A DNA stretch of 64,000 nt from Owenia fusiformis (taxonomy: Eukaryota; Annelida; Polychaeta; Sabellida; Oweniidae). Shown piece after piece: positions 1-14,000 of this stretch (positions within the stretch are counted from its first letter, which is position 1; every line of letters starts with the position of its first letter). The notes under the pieces were generated by a model, which saw nothing but the letters and a program-made list of their open reading frames with translations, was not told the origin of the DNA and did no database searches. The translations under genes were made by a program, and so were the position numbers. Location of the stretch: the NCBI GenBank assembly GCA_903813345.2, contig CAIIXF020000006.1, positions 3,286,001 to 3,350,000 of the forward strand, in the 5' to 3' direction.

Positions 1-2160
1 TGCACCTCCACATAGCAAAGAAAGCAAATCTTACAATTGAATGTCTTGACAATACACCTTTTTGTACAATGGCCGGCCCATGTTATATTATATACCACAA
101 ATTTCTTTTGTATTTCTTACAATTGTTGATGATACCCTGGGACTATTCAGTATAACTTTCCAATGAACTTGCTTATATATTGCTGACAATTTATATGTCA
201 AAAGCAGTTCACTTTTTTGGGACACCCAATATAAATACATGAATTTCAATTTGACTCTTAGTTAACTAAAATACTGATAGTAACATTGGAAATATGGTCA
301 ATCAGTCCTAACATGTCCTTACTTAACAGATGTTGAAATTGAATAAACTGCATGATAAAAAATGGTACCAAAAGGAAAATTAAACAAGAATAAACACTAC
401 AGTAGAATAATTGTGTATACATAGGCATTTGTTGTTAAATTGATCTATCTTTTGACATTGAATGCAAATGCAAGCCCAATGAGAATTTTCAACAGATTAC
501 AATTACATTCATCAAGTCAAGATACGGTCTATAGAGTGGAACTAAAACAGCAGGTTTAATGGCATTAAATAACATGATTAACATGGGAAAACTTGATAGG
601 TTGTCAATGTCTAACCATTTTAAATATGCAACCTTTTCCCTTTGCTTTTTAATAATCGATTTTACATTCCATGTAACAAAAAAATTATAGTTTCAAAAAG
701 AATATTCAGATATGTTAAACTGACAAGCCTAGCCCATCTTTCCATCCCATGTATTACCATCATGTATTAAGAGCAAACAACTATTTTGTAAGGGAGGATA
801 ATGAAACAAGCTGAAAAGGTAAATCAAGATTATTGTCCAATATGGTATTTTCGCTATTATCTAACCTCCTTAATGAGTCTATCCCTGAATTAATAAGTCA
901 AACAAAAATGATTTAAATACTGAAATCGATGGAAGTTACAATGGATTGTGAGTTTAACATGCAAGTGAACTAAGATTGCATATTGTGAGTTTTATGTGAT
1001 ACAACAATTGCAAGCTCATACTACAGCAACCAAATGATGAAACTACAACAATTAAAAAAATAACAATTGCCAACAAATAAACAAACTATGAATGATAACC
1101 AAACTCAAACACTAATGACATTTCGAAAAGCTATTGAAGATTAATCCCAATTGAAAAAATTCAGATAAACTTCTAGATAAGTAAATGCAATTACAAAACA
1201 ATTCTCCACAAAGTTAACAACAAAATGTGCACTCAATAATAAATAAAATATGGATACATTGTGAAGATCTAGTTAAAGATACTCTATTGAGACTGCTCTG
1301 TGGCATTTTTTCTTTATTCCTTTTTGTTTTGAATTTTTAACACCATAACATTAACTAACTACTCAATATGCAACTTTTCACCACGTAGAATTTTAAAATA
1401 TTAAGTTTGAAAATTCCATTTTTATAATGGAGCTCAATGGGAAAAACTACATAATTTGAATTATTTTCAAACGTAGCGGCGCGATTTTGATAAAATTGAC
1501 AGATATAATAAATATTGGTAAGACGAAATGTTTGATGAAAAATGAAGAAAATTCACCGTCCTGGTTACGCAAACTATAGAAAATCTGAAATAATCATAAA
1601 AACCTGTAAAAATAGATTGAAGGGGGTGATATTCATTTCTAATGTGCCTTTCACTACTACAGGGTAACCATAATTTTGGTACTGATTTGATTTTTCAATG
1701 AAAATCATTTCTATAGTGTATAGTCAGTTTAAATAACACAATTGCTATATTTCTTTACTGAACAGTGCAATCATTTATTTATTTATCAACAGTAATGCAA
1801 ACTACATATTATACAGTTAGTAAAATATTAAAATAATTCTATTAAAATTAAAGCATTGAGATGATACTTAAATAATTACATATTATATTGATAGGCATAT
1901 TATATTATAGGATTTAAGCCAATGACTCAATGCATTGTAGATGATTAAATTTAACATATGTCCTGATTCTAGACTATGAACGAGGGTGGTAGTCCAAATT
2001 CAAAGCCTAGACTAGAAGACATAAGTGAATTGAAGCATCCACTATTCATTGAATCATGTGCTTTAATTCAATTTCACACATTGCAAAATATTTTTTACAA
2101 TTTCACTTAACAGAATGATATTTTTTCAAAGATATGTTGTACTTTTAGAATCATTTGCTT
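1..2160. other. AT-rich DNA, no gene seen
   Basis: No ORF of useful length, splice-flanked exon, RNA gene or clear repeat is visible on either strand. The sequence is AT-rich with short homopolymer runs and is probably intergenic or intronic. Confidence 0.6.
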
Positions 2161-2164
2161 CAAA

Positions 2165-2560
2165 GAATTGAACTATGGCGGCCTTTACTCGTTATTTTAC
2201 GATTTTTGCTGTAACTCGAAAAGTAGTCGAGCGATTTTGTTCATATTTGGTATATGAATACTATAAGCATGGCACACTGTCTAATGACACTTTTGGTAGA
2301 AGGCAGCCATTTTGAAAAATGGCCGTCCTTTTAACGTATTTTACTATAACTCGAAAAGTAGTAGAGCGATTTTGTTCATATTTGATGCGTGAATACTATA
2401 AGCGTGGCACACTGTCTAATGACACTTTTGGTAGAAGGTGGCCATTTTGAAAAATGGCTGCCATTTTTGCTGTATACTTTGTTTGTAAAAAGAATGCCAG
2501 CCATGGCTGTTCGATGGGATTTGCTACACTTTGGTGTTGCTGTTGTCTAGTTGAAGGATG
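2165..2560 (+). repeat. Interspersed repeat with internal ~130-bp tandem duplication
   Basis: Two adjacent copies of a ~130-bp block share the strings AACTCGAAAAGTAGT, GAGCGATTTTGTTCATATTT and TGGCACACTGTCTAATGACA. The element ends in GGGATTTGCTAC...GTTGCTGTTGTCTAGTT. That ending is clearly related to the end of the repeat at 7390-8135, so both belong to one dispersed family. No coding capacity is seen. Confidence 0.75.
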
Positions 2561-5500
2561 GATGGACGGACAAATGGAGGGGTCTCTTAGCTTATCCCCT
2601 AATCTTCGTTGGATTGAACAATTGTGAATATGGTTTGTTGGACAAATAAAACTGATTGAATGTCTAAAAGCAAATAATGAAGTGGTAATTTATTTAAAAT
2701 CATTAAAATCTCAAACATGCTTGCTTTGGTCTAGTCACTTAATTCCTAAATGTCCCGTAATTAGTATCTATATACCTTATTAGATGCAGTGAAGGAGTTA
2801 AATCATTGGGATATGAATAAATCATGCAAAACATATTTTGTACATATTTCTCATAATTTAGGGTTACCCAGTAGTTTACAAGCTGACCTTTGCAAAATAT
2901 ATTTCACTTACTATCCTCATTCGCTATCACGCTATCTAGTTTCTTTCCAAATTGGCCTGAATTGCCTGGTTTATTGGTTTTAGCGAACCGTCCGTTTCGT
3001 CGAACCATCATTTTGCTAAGGTTGTTTGTGATGAATATACAATATTCAGTTACATATAACTGTACAGCAACTTTATGCAAGGGAAGGTAATTGTGTGAGA
3101 GCACATAAAGTACACGAAGTATTGACCCACTTGTCTCAGTGAATCTTATAAACAGTGCATAAAGTTTTTTCTATGCAATGATTGGCTCACAGTTACTTAT
3201 AGTGTAAGTTATTTTATTTCTATACAGTGTGGAATAGAGTGTATAAACTTTTACAGTTTCAAGCAGGTTTTAGTGTTTTCTGACCAATGATATATTCAGA
3301 CTTATTCATTTCACGATTATGTAATACTGACCTACATATCTGTATAGCATATCTTTAAAGAGAAATATGATATTAGGGACTATTATAAAATCATAATACT
3401 ACAAATATATTCAGTTCATTTCTATTTTAATTTTTATATAAGTAGTAGTGCCTTATACAGGGTGTCCAATACATAAGGTGAAAGATATTGTAACTTTCTT
3501 AATATTGCACCAATCTTGATGAAATTTCCAGAGTTATTATTAAGGGATGCAGAAAATAGCCTTGACTTCTTATATAGAAAAACTGACCTTTCAAATTTGA
3601 AGAAATGCATTTAGTAAAATGCTAGAAGAGGTCTGCCATTTAAAATAGTTGTAGTGACGTAAATACTTCAATACAAATTACAGATTGAATTGCAATAAAA
3701 CTTTATAAAACATTATTACAAAGTGGTTATTTCCTTTCATCAGCTGTGTCTACGGAAAATTTGCAGACTTTGAAGGAGTGTAATTTATAATAGTGCAACT
3801 TTACAAATGAGTAGTATCCACTTAAAGTCCTTGCTATTTTTCAGTACCCTAAGTAAGCCCATCCTGATTTTATTAACACATATTTGGTTCCCAAACCTTT
3901 TATCAAACACGCACTATCAGTACAAATGGAATCATCTCAGCAAACTGATCTAGTTAACTCCGAGATCAAACATACTAATGCTACCTGCTACTAATGCATT
4001 TGTATTCATCTCGTTTATTGGACATTTGTTAGCTAGTTTAGAAAAGATCCACTTTCATTTGCTGGTGAAAACAAATGACAGAAGTGGTAATCATTGATAT
4101 AGCAGACAAAAACAACCTAATAATAATATACCAAATACTGAGATTAAACAGAGTAACAATTACACTTGTTCGTGTTTTTCTTGTGGGAGCTGTCATTCGT
4201 GTTTACTGACCGTATATTTGAATTAACAGCCCTAGCTTTTAAATTAGGCCAGAAATTACTTTTGCATTGTTTGGGGCAATCTTAAAAACATCTCCCTATT
4301 CCATACAGCTTATACACCCTTGGCTATAACATAATATCAGCAAGATTTATAATTAAAATAATTTATAACCTTCGGATGTTTTAATAATATACTGTACAAA
4401 TGATTCCCAAAAGGTACATAAACTATTCAAAAAGACGACTCTGAAGTTCAAATATATTAATAAAATCTCTTTCTGATTACCAAGTCTGGCATTTTCATCT
4501 TGTTAACTGCATAACAATGTTCTATGTGCCCAGTGTGACCATGCTAAACAGTATCAACCAGCCTATACTGGTCCCATTAGTAATGATTTCAGGAATTAAC
4601 TCAATAATGAGGATGTTCCAGTTGGACATTTTATTTCCAATGACGGATGACTGCGACCTTTAAAAGACTTCTCACAATAATAAAAAATATAAACACATAT
4701 AAAGTTAATTTATATAGTATACATGATGTCTAATACTAAACACACATTGAATAAATTCAATGCATTTGTATAAAATGGAGAAAAGCCAGACAGAATAATA
4801 GGTATGTTTACTATACTACCAAGAGCAACGTTGATTGTTTCCTTTGGAAACCAATCAACTACATCATATTCTGTATGCAGGACTCCAGACATCAGACTGA
4901 GAAGGTGATGTGTGGAGCCATGCATTCAGAAGATGATGTTCTATCACTTCATGTCCTTCATAAAAGCTGCACAAAATGGGTCATACCCTTCGTTTTATGC
5001 ATCAGGCTAGGACCATTCATGTGACCTAAGTCCCGCCTTTATTAGCTTATATGGTAAATCAGCAAGGCAACTGTCAAGTCGTCAAATGATGTGATTGTGA
5101 TTCGAGATATGATGTATCATATAAACTATGACGCTAGTGACATATTTACTCCATCTAGCAACTATAAACAAACAAATACTCATAACGTCACACATCTCTG
5201 TTGATTCTATATTAACATGTGATGTCATTAACATGTTACCTAACAACCAACAACAAAACAAGTATTCACTTTGTTCATTACTGTTCTCTGTGATCTTTTC
5301 ATAAGAAACGGATCAGTTTTCTCCATTAGCATATGGTCCCGCACATGGCCTTCATATTTTTCTAGTGAAACTCACTGGATAATCTTGTTGGAATATATCT
5401 TTTGGTTTGGAAATAGAAGGTTTACATGGTTAATCTACAAAAACATCTTGAGTGAAATGAGAGTCTAATCAAGCTAATTGAATAGATAAGCTTGAATAGA

Positions 5501-7389
5501 TGTGTTCAGTATTTACAATGGTATACAGTGGTGCCATTCAAGACATCACTTATGAGCTTTACCCTTTTGCTCCTCCACAATTATAATGAATCACACTTAA
5601 AAGGTGAATGTTGGCACATTACATACATATCTATAATATATGAATGTAATAACCAGGGAAATGGGTTCTGATTTTCTCAAGGAAAAACAGCATTAATTGC
5701 ATTGTAAGTCATTCTAATCGGAACTAGGGCAGGTGATTACATGATTGTGTCAATTCCATTATCACAATCTAAAAATACAACCTATTCACAAAGCTAATCA
5801 ATTAATCATTGAAGCATGTTGAATCTGGTCATCTATTGAAATGGCTCTGCTTTCAACCTATATGTAAAACATCTATATTATACAAAATGTACATTCAATT
5901 TGTAAAACATAAAACCATGAGGTCATTACAAATACTGTTGGAATAGATGATACTGTACTAAGAAGACTAAACTTACAATAGAAAATGAAAAAGATGAAAC
6001 CTCAAATCATGATTTAATGTATGGAAGAATAATGATTCAAACAATTCTAATAATCGAAGTGAAATTACACTACTTTATTATATTTGGCGTGTTCCATATT
6101 GATATACTGGTATCAACTCTGTTTGAAAGTAATGCTGTAAACATGAGAACATTCAATCTTGCTTATGCTACCAGGAAATATTAAGAATTTCTCACAATTT
6201 ATTTTTGAATTTAAAAGCCTCTTAATCTCATCATCCCATGCAATGGTTAATAAGTCACCCTCCTGCAGGAAATTTGTTGGATGTCAGTTCTGGCCCCCCA
6301 AAAATAGTTTATACCACATTACATCCTACAAATGAATGTTTTTCTGTTATAATTTTATAGAGGCCAATGTAAGACATTCCACCATATTTTCGTCAGGCCA
6401 GATCAATCAGTTTGGGAATATCAAAGTGGTTTTGGCTGATAGCTAGCGATAATGAGTGACATAACAATAAACCTAAAGTGAGATACTGTCAGAAGGTTTT
6501 CATACTCTGAAAGCTTTTTTACATCATATTCCATTAATCATCTGATATTAAAAGTCATTTATCATAGAGCCAAACCCACACAACCAACAGCTTGAGGCTT
6601 ATATAACTATCAAAACTCCAACCATCATAATTTTGCAGAGGTATTGCAACATTTAAGCATATTCAAACAGCTTTGATATCTTTATATATCATATTGTCAT
6701 CATACATTCTTAAATCATGGTTTGGCTTTCTTTTTATTCAGTTTTCCTAATCAATATTCAATATCTTGTTTGTATAAGATATATCTTCATCAACACTTGT
6801 TATTCATGTCACATTGGCTAAAGTTGTTTGGATTATGATCAGTGCTTATATATATTGTTGACTGAGTATACATGACCGAGTTCAATGTATTAACTTAGAA
6901 AGAACTTCGTTGGAATAAGAAAGTATCAGGGCAAAGTGACATTAATATGCCTAGAGAAGACATACAATAAGAAATAACACTTTAACTTCAACAACTAAAA
7001 TACTGAAAATAATATGAAATAGATCATTCACTTCGGAAAAATTATATTCACCCAAGTGTATTGGATCATAATGACCAGCAGTCTCTTGGAATAGTTATTA
7101 ATGAAATTTATACCTCTGATCAAGACTGAACATGTGTTTTATCCTAAGACAATCTAATACTGCCCTTAGATAATGATATACTTGAATTGGTCGCTACTCC
7201 ACTGGTCAATATCATTTTTTGTTTTTGTCCCTTGGGACAACGTCCGTATTCATTCACTCCCAGTAAGTATTTAGCCTTTAACATTTTTAACAATTTGTTG
7301 CCCTATAAAACAGGTCAGTTTGAAACAGGTGTTATATGCCAGTACTTCAATAAGAGAAAAAATTGAATTGACTTATTTTTATAATTATC
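2561..7389. other. AT-rich DNA, no gene seen
   Basis: Only short open frames under ~75 codons occur, and none resembles a known protein. The string ACAGGGTGTCCAATACAT near 3458 looks like a mariner-type terminus, but no matching inverted partner was found nearby. Nothing else stands out. Confidence 0.5.
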
Positions 7390-8135
7390 CAAACGAACGA
7401 AGTTCGGTAGGGATATAGTGAAGCCCTCCGTCCGTCCGTCAGTCAGTCCGTCCGTCTGTCCGTCCGGAAGATAACTCAAATACTAGTAGACGGATTTTCT
7501 TCATATTTAGTGGAAAGATGTATATTGGTGGATAGTTGTACGCAAAAAAAATTTTTCAAGATGGCCGCCGCTTTAAAAATGACGGGACTTTTTCGCAAAA
7601 ATCATAAATTTTTCATTCTAAACCAAAGTAATTCATATAATTGTTTGAAATTTTGGTAGTATATTCACAACATTTATCTATTTCACATATATTCCGTGTT
7701 TTTCATCCTGACCCCCACGGGCCGTGTATGGGGGGTCAGAAAAACAGAAATTTTTGAAGTATAGCTTTATTATACTCAAATGAAAGGCAATTAAGAGTAG
7801 ATTGCAAATATTGTATCTTTTTCTGATTCGAGCCTCGTAAAATTCAAAATGGCTGTCTAATGTACGATTTCGCAATAATTTTTCGATCCCTTCAAAGTAT
7901 GGCTATATTATACTCAAATTGAAGGATTTTTGGAGTAGATCACAATTATGGTATTATTTTTCAGATTTGTACCTCAGAAAATTCAAAATGGCTGCTTAGC
8001 AGGAATTCACAATTCTAAAATCTAATTTTTTCAATTTTAACCAAAGTAATGAGTATAATTGATTGGAATTCGGTAATTGATATTTTGTTCGTTGGGATTT
8101 GCTACTCCGCGGAGTTGCCATTATCTAGTTTTATA
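7390..8135 (+). repeat. Interspersed repeat with CCGTCCGTCC motif
   Basis: It starts near GAACGAAGTTCG and has a CCGTCCGTCCGTC run at about 7425-7465. This is followed by AACTCAAATACTAGTAGACG, several 'AAATGGC' blocks with internal near-duplication (7745-7815 versus 7895-7995), and a GGGATTTGCTACTCCGCGG...TTATCTAGTT end. The end matches the repeat at 2165-2560. The layout resembles non-autonomous repeats common in marine invertebrate genomes. The 65-codon minus-strand frame at 7678-7875 lies inside it and is not considered a gene. Confidence 0.7.
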
Positions 8136-10028
8136 AGGCAATATTTAGATTGAGAAACTAAAACAAGGAAATAACAATTAAGTGGCATTTAAAGTCCTTC
8201 TTCAGGGCATTATAGACATTAAGTGGTGTCATTCGACAATGGCACATATTAATCATCCTCAATTATCCTTGCCATTGCAGTACTATCATGGGAGATCAGC
8301 CAAGCTTAGACCATTAACATAAATCCTAAACCTCAATATAAAATGCCATAGACTCCCATAGGAGATATTGTCATCTTATGTATTGACAGATACTTCAATC
8401 CCAAATGGAGCTTTATTAATGTAAACTATTTATGTTCACACTTTGTTTACAGTTGTGCATATTGATTAGATTGAAAGTGTTAAGGTCATAATATGGTCAA
8501 TCTCATGTTTTCCTTTTCTCAAGAACAATCAGTCCATCAGCTACTCTCAAAAACAATAGCCATACAGTATATAGGTAGTCGGAATGATATGGTTGGAAGG
8601 AAACTCTCAATTTAGTGTTTCAAGGTCAATAACCTTCATATTATTAGTGATTAATCCAAGTATCAATCTTGGAAGAATATGATGAATATAATTTTTGTGC
8701 AGATTTTGTACCATTCAAGATAGGTTAAATGTAACCAAACTGTCATATCAGGGCATCCGGAAAAATGACTGATTATTTTAGATATATATTTCACCTAAAT
8801 TTTAAATAGCATGTACTCATATCAGATGAGAATTGTTAAGACATATTAGACAGATGAGGAAAATGAAGAAAGATTCCATGTTGAATCGCAATCAATAACA
8901 AATTCATGCCTAATGTAATCCTCAATAAATTGTCTAATTATTTGTTATTACAACCCTACTGATATGTTCAACCTCCATATTGATTATACAATATATACTA
9001 TGGAAAAAGAGATGGAGGAGAAAAGTTGGTTATGAAATTCCCATGTTTTGGTATCAGACATGCATGGACAGATTGATATACCTAGTGGATTAAGATAAAA
9101 GAATACAGATTATTGAATTGACTATGGAGTTTAACCTCTTGAATCCCAGGCTATAAAATTAGTTGAAACCAGAGAATTTTTAATTTTTGCCACCTTTTGA
9201 TATTTAACTACATACCTTAGATACTTTAGATACTCAAATTTGTAAAATTAGATGGCAGAGATCATTTCTACACATTTTAAATGTTTGTTTAAATTGTAAA
9301 TTGTAGGATAAAAATTGTTTGCATAAGAGCAATTTTAGTGAGAAATTTTGTGACAAATTTCCCTGTCACTGGGTTTCAAGGTCATTTCTGAGGTGATAAG
9401 AAGTCTCGTCACTACAGGTAGTCATTTTGCTATTTGTGTATTTCTTTTTAAAAGCCAAACAAATACATTGTTCTAGTCCTTAGATCTTCTGGTTTTTGAC
9501 AACTCACACACCGTATATAGCTATTACAGTTTTCCAGGATCTCATTTTTGTAAAATCTACACTATCGTATGATGTAGCACCATATTGTGAATTTTTTTTG
9601 AGAAGAAGACCTCCAACTCACTATTTGACCTTGACCTTGATCCAGCTTTGATCAACGACAATGTCAATATTATGGAAAAATGTTATTATTTTCTGACATT
9701 ATAACCGATTTCATATTGTCAGTCATATTGATTATTCTTTCTTGGGCAGATTCCTGTACCTAAGAAATCAGCATATAAAATCTGAGCCAAATATAAGTGG
9801 TATTTGAGATATCAAAGATTACATTTTTTTCAAAAATGATGGCCATTCTGAAATGACTGGCCCTTATGAAAGTGCTGCCGGTTATCAGAGCCCTTGGATG
9901 TAAGTACTCGTGACTGATTCGCTTTTCAGTAACCGGATCTTACTATTCACATACTGGTAAAATATTGGGATACAAAGTGACCTCCTTCTTGGTGAAAATT
10001 ATGAAAATAAAAATTAGCTTTAAACATT
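8136..10028. other. AT-rich DNA, no gene seen
   Basis: No coding or RNA feature is seen. An isolated tandem pair of extended nuclear-receptor half-sites (TGACCTTGACCTTGA, 9626-9640) is present. It resembles the half-sites of the satellite at 31.1-32.7 kb but could be chance. Confidence 0.5.
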
Positions 10029-10222
10029 TAGGCCAGTCAATTGGTGAAAAAAAAACAGCCTAACCTAGGACAAATTGCAATAGTTTGCAAACTTAGTTTA
10101 AATTGTTGATCAATATTCACCTTATATCATATCAAAAATATAGGAAAATATAATTAGTGGACAAATGTCAAATTTTACTTCATAGGTACCCCCTACGACC
10201 CACCCCTAAATTTGACTATTTG
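10029..10222 (+). repeat. Left terminal inverted repeat of the Academ-type element
   Basis: It pairs with 16075-16252. Shared blocks in order are TAGGCCAGTCAATTGGTGA, ACAAATTGCAATAGTTT, AAAATATAGGAAAATATA, TAGTGGACAAAT and TAGGTACCCCC. Small indels and substitutions separate the arms, implying an old insertion. Confidence 0.8.
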
Positions 10223-10259
10223 TTCAAAAAATTTTTTTTTATCTATAATTGAATAGTTC

Positions 10260-11023
10260 TATGTAAGTTCATCTCTCTGGTTAATATATCAGAAACAAGT
10301 CAAATTCTTTACTTCAGAGAATATTTTTAATTTATTGAGACTTTCGACTAATATCCCTTAGTCTTTTTCAAAATATAACAGCATGTATACATTTATGTGA
10401 CGTCATAAACAGACAATGGAAAATTTAATTATGTAACAAATGACCAAGTAACCTAAAAAATAACAACAACAAAAAACATAGATACGAAAAAACGAATGAC
10501 CTAATAATAACCTTAAGATAAATATTATTTTTTTTTTTTTATTCTTCTTTATTCAATTTTAGTACATACAAATTACACATGTAATGACTGCCGAAGTTGA
10601 AAAACATTGGTGGCAGATAAATATATCATCGTTATGGTAACAATTAAACTCAAATATTACTATTGCATACTTTGCTATACCATTCTTAATTTACAATATT
10701 TTATGATACAAATTGTCCAACTGATACCCATTATCTCTGTTCATTTTAGGTTGCATTGTTTTAATATGAATTGCTTCCTTAACCCTACGTTTAAGATCAT
10801 GACTCTCATTATCAATGATTTTTACATTGTTCCAGTTTATATTATGATCATATTCCATGGAATGTTCAATAACCGCAGAAGCAAGACCTCCAGTCGACAG
10901 TAATGTGGGTCTACGATGTTCTCTGATTCTAGTAACTAGTTCCCGCTTTGTTTCACCTACATAAGTGGCAATACAGTCTTTACAATCAATTTTGTATTTT
11001 TTACAAATTGCAGATTTTGGACT
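10260..11023 (-). mobile_element. Penelope-like element, 5'-truncated 3' end
   Basis: On the minus strand a GIY-YIG endonuclease C terminus (10691-11023) is followed by a 3' UTR containing AAAGACTAAGGGATATTAGT and CGAAAGTCTCAATAAATT. This 'action/reaction' style tail resembles those after many Penelope ORFs. The 5' part (reverse transcriptase) is missing, as expected of truncated retro-insertion. It lies inside the Academ-type element, so it inserted after that element or in its lineage. The exact 3' boundary near 10260 is approximate. Confidence 0.65.
10691..11023 (-). pseudogene. GIY-YIG endonuclease domain fragment of a Penelope-like retroelement
   Basis: Reading the minus strand gives about 110 open codons ending at the TAA at 10691-10693. 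Visible motifs in order: a CKKYKIDCKDC cysteine pair; TYVGETKREL, the second half of the GIY-YIG signature; RIREHRRP, carrying the conserved arginine; SAVIEHS; NWNNVKIIDNE; RRVKEAIHIK; and NRDNGYQL near the end. These are typical of the C-terminal endonuclease of Penelope-like reverse transcriptases, where it nicks target DNA for integration. An in-frame TGA (11024-11026) precedes the fragment and no reverse transcriptase is attached, so it cannot act alone. Confidence 0.8.
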
Positions 11024-11046
11024 TCAAGAGAGATTGCGGTTGGCAA

Positions 11047-14000
11047 TTAGTCATCGTAATTTATATTTGCATATATTCCTCTACATTCACCACATGCCAT
11101 GGAACAGTCCATTCCATTCTTTCGACATGTGCAGTGCATTGTTGTGCAACCTGTCTTACAATACATTTGATCACTTCTAAGAGTGAAGAAGGTCCTGCCG
11201 GTAAAGTTGTAGCAACTGGGAGATAGTGGCCATTGTTCATTTCCCATCCCCATTCTTCTGGTGGAAGATTTACCCCCATCCATGCTTGTACTTGATGATA
11301 TACCCTTAGGCTGTGGTGCTTTGCAGCATCAGATGTCGGTGGAAGCACTTTTGGATGAACAGAGTCTCGACTAGAGGCAACTTTCTCATGAAACTTTTGT
11401 AATCTCAATTTGTTTAAGGTTTGCCCAAACTTACCTACTAATAATGAAACAAAGGCAGTTTCTCCTTCTTTTGATATCATGTCTTGTGTGGCATCATGCA
11501 ATTTAAATGTACAAGCACTTTTCTGAAAGACATCAGATTTCTTTATCTGCCTTTCTGAGACCTGTTTCCCAACTCCAAATAGCCTTGATGTAGTATCACA
11601 CCCAAGAAACGCATGAATGAATAGGATGTTGCTGCAGACTATGTCACTTAAAGATAGTCTTGTATCTTTGATGTTCCATATTTTGGTTTTGTGTGTGGAT
11701 TGCTTTGGTTCAGGCTTGAAGAATATGTTGTGTTCAATGTTGTAGGCATGATGAATAAGCAGCACAAGGAGATCAGTGTCATCTCCTACAAGAATGGTCT
11801 CAGAAGTTGCAGCACATTCAATTGCAGTCTCTACAATGAGAAGGTCTGTTTCTGCCTGTGCCTCACAACCAATGGATTCTAGTCGCTCTGACAGTAGGAA
11901 AATAAAATTCTGCTTGTTTGTTTGATTCATTAAGAAATCTTCTTTCTTACATTGGAGTTTCATTGTGTTAATGAATTGGATTACAGTCCCGGTGTTCCCT
12001 CCATTTCTATGAAGATGAGTTACATCTTTTGTGCTAGGGCCATTTTGGTATCCATCAAATACTATTTTAGCATTTTGGTACCTCATCTGCACATAGTATA
12101 CATATTGGCTTAAAATGTTCTCCCATGTAAAACCTTTTTGCCAAGGAATGCGATGAAAAAGGGCGCCTCCATCAATCACATGTTGAACATCTTTGTCACT
12201 TGGCCCTGGTAAGGAAGATATTTTGGTGTCCACAATGCTTCTGGCAGTTGTGATTTTACCGCTGGTCTCATTACACCTTTTGATTCAAACAAAGCCGGTG
12301 GAAAGGAACAAAGCTCATAACCTAGAGCCTCTGACAAATCACCAGATCGTGTACCAGCTATGGTAAGGCGTTGAAAAAGCAAAATAGGATCTATGTGTAT
12401 TTCTTATAGTTGGGTTTCTTTAAAGTTTTTAGTCACCCTTCCCTTTGGCATTTGTGCTTATATATTCTTCATTGTTAACCTTGGCTGCAGTTCTGATCCC
12501 ATCGTCACAGCTTGGCTTTTTCTTTTGAAGGAACACTCAGATACCCTTTTCCCAATCTTAGATGCCACAATCATGTTGCCTAATTCTTTTGCGTCATATG
12601 CATTGACAGCAGAAGAAGCTGCAACTCCTGTTGCGATGTTACGTAATGATTGTTCAGGAAAAACGGGATTTCTTTCAACAAGGTATTTCAGGATACATTT
12701 AGCATCTGTTACATCTTTGGTGATTCTTGTTGGTGTTGCATCTTTATGCTGCTCACTTGTGGCATATGTTATATCAGTGAGTTCTTGCATTGCACTGCTT
12801 ATCTCTCCACATGCAGGTGAGGAAAGAATCCACACCAGACGCTGAATTTCAGCCATGCCCCGGCCTCTCATGAGACCTCCTGTTGACTTGATGCTTCGCA
12901 TCAGGCATTGCTCAATCATGAGATCTGCAGATAGTCCTGCCCATGACCTATCTGATCGACGAATGACATGTAGCCCATTCATAAAATGGGCATATACCCC
13001 TGGGCTCTGTTTTTCAAGGTTATTCATTTTTGGAGATAAAGATATACAGACTTTAGGTATAGATTGTGACCTGCTGCTGCAAAATATGACAACATATCAT
13101 GCAAACATTGGATATTGGTCTGATCAAGATCAATGTCATATATCCGAGCTGCTAAAATAGTATTCAATGCACTATCAATCAGAAGGTGGCCTCTAACTGC
13201 CATAGAAACTGCCTTACCAGATAACATATGACCAACTGTATTTTCAGCATACCAAGCTTAGGACAGCATCTAATCCTGACCCCTCCATGATTCGGCCTAC
13301 AGAGCCAAGAAAACTCATCTCGGTATGAAACCCCCCTAGTTACAATTTTGTTTGCTTTCCACCAAAGTGGCTGATCAAATGTGATGACAGGAGTGCAGTT
13401 GTACCGTCCAGCATGAGATGCAACAAACTTCAAAGTGGAGTAGATACATGACATGTCACCTGGGTCCATATCTATCAAAGGTAGAAACATGACTGAAGAT
13501 TCACCAGGATGCTCCCCTTATAAACCATCTGCATAAATCCTGACCAAAGTGGACAAGGAGTCTTAAAAAGCAAGGATGATTTCCACACAAGATCTACCCT
13601 GCGTGCAGAGTCTAGTTAAACTACACTCTGCCTAGTAGAGACCATATTACAGTTTAGTAGCCCCGCCCCCACGACAGGTACCGGTGACAGTTTGGGTAAT
13701 AAATCACTTTTGACCTAAGCGCTGACCTTTCTTCCACTAATCAGCGAGCTTTAAGAAACATACGCCAAATGCGTTCTAATTAAATATGCGCATGACATTG
13801 GTCAATTCCGGGCTCAACGATGACGTCAGAAGGAATGACCATATATAGAACGTCGGTCAAATTTGGTCGAAGAACACTGATTGGCGCGGTGAGTTCACAG
13901 GTTTATTTTAGTTTGAAAGAGTGAAGACGAAGCTCTCTTTTAAGAAGTGAAGTCAAATGAATGCAAAGGGTACACAAGATCAAAGCCTGTTAAAGGTTTA

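Noticed and set aside
3458-3482. mariner-like terminus ACAGGGTGTCCAATACAT
   Set aside because: No inverted partner within reach; GGGACACCC at 219 and GGACACCC at 22153 do not extend the match.
4710-4925. 71-codon minus-strand frame starting MHGSTHHLLSLMSGVLHTEY
   Set aside because: No recognisable motif, no splice signals at its borders and typical length for chance frames; kept out of the feature list.
5271-5468. 65-codon plus-strand hydrophobic frame
   Set aside because: Composition reflects T-rich DNA; no family resemblance or splice context.
7678-7875. 65-codon minus-strand frame
   Set aside because: Lies within the dispersed CCGTCC-type repeat and has no independent support.
9626-9640. 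Functional nuclear-receptor element TGACCTTGACCTTGA
   Set aside because: A single isolated site in non-coding DNA is within chance expectation; mentioned only as context for the satellite.
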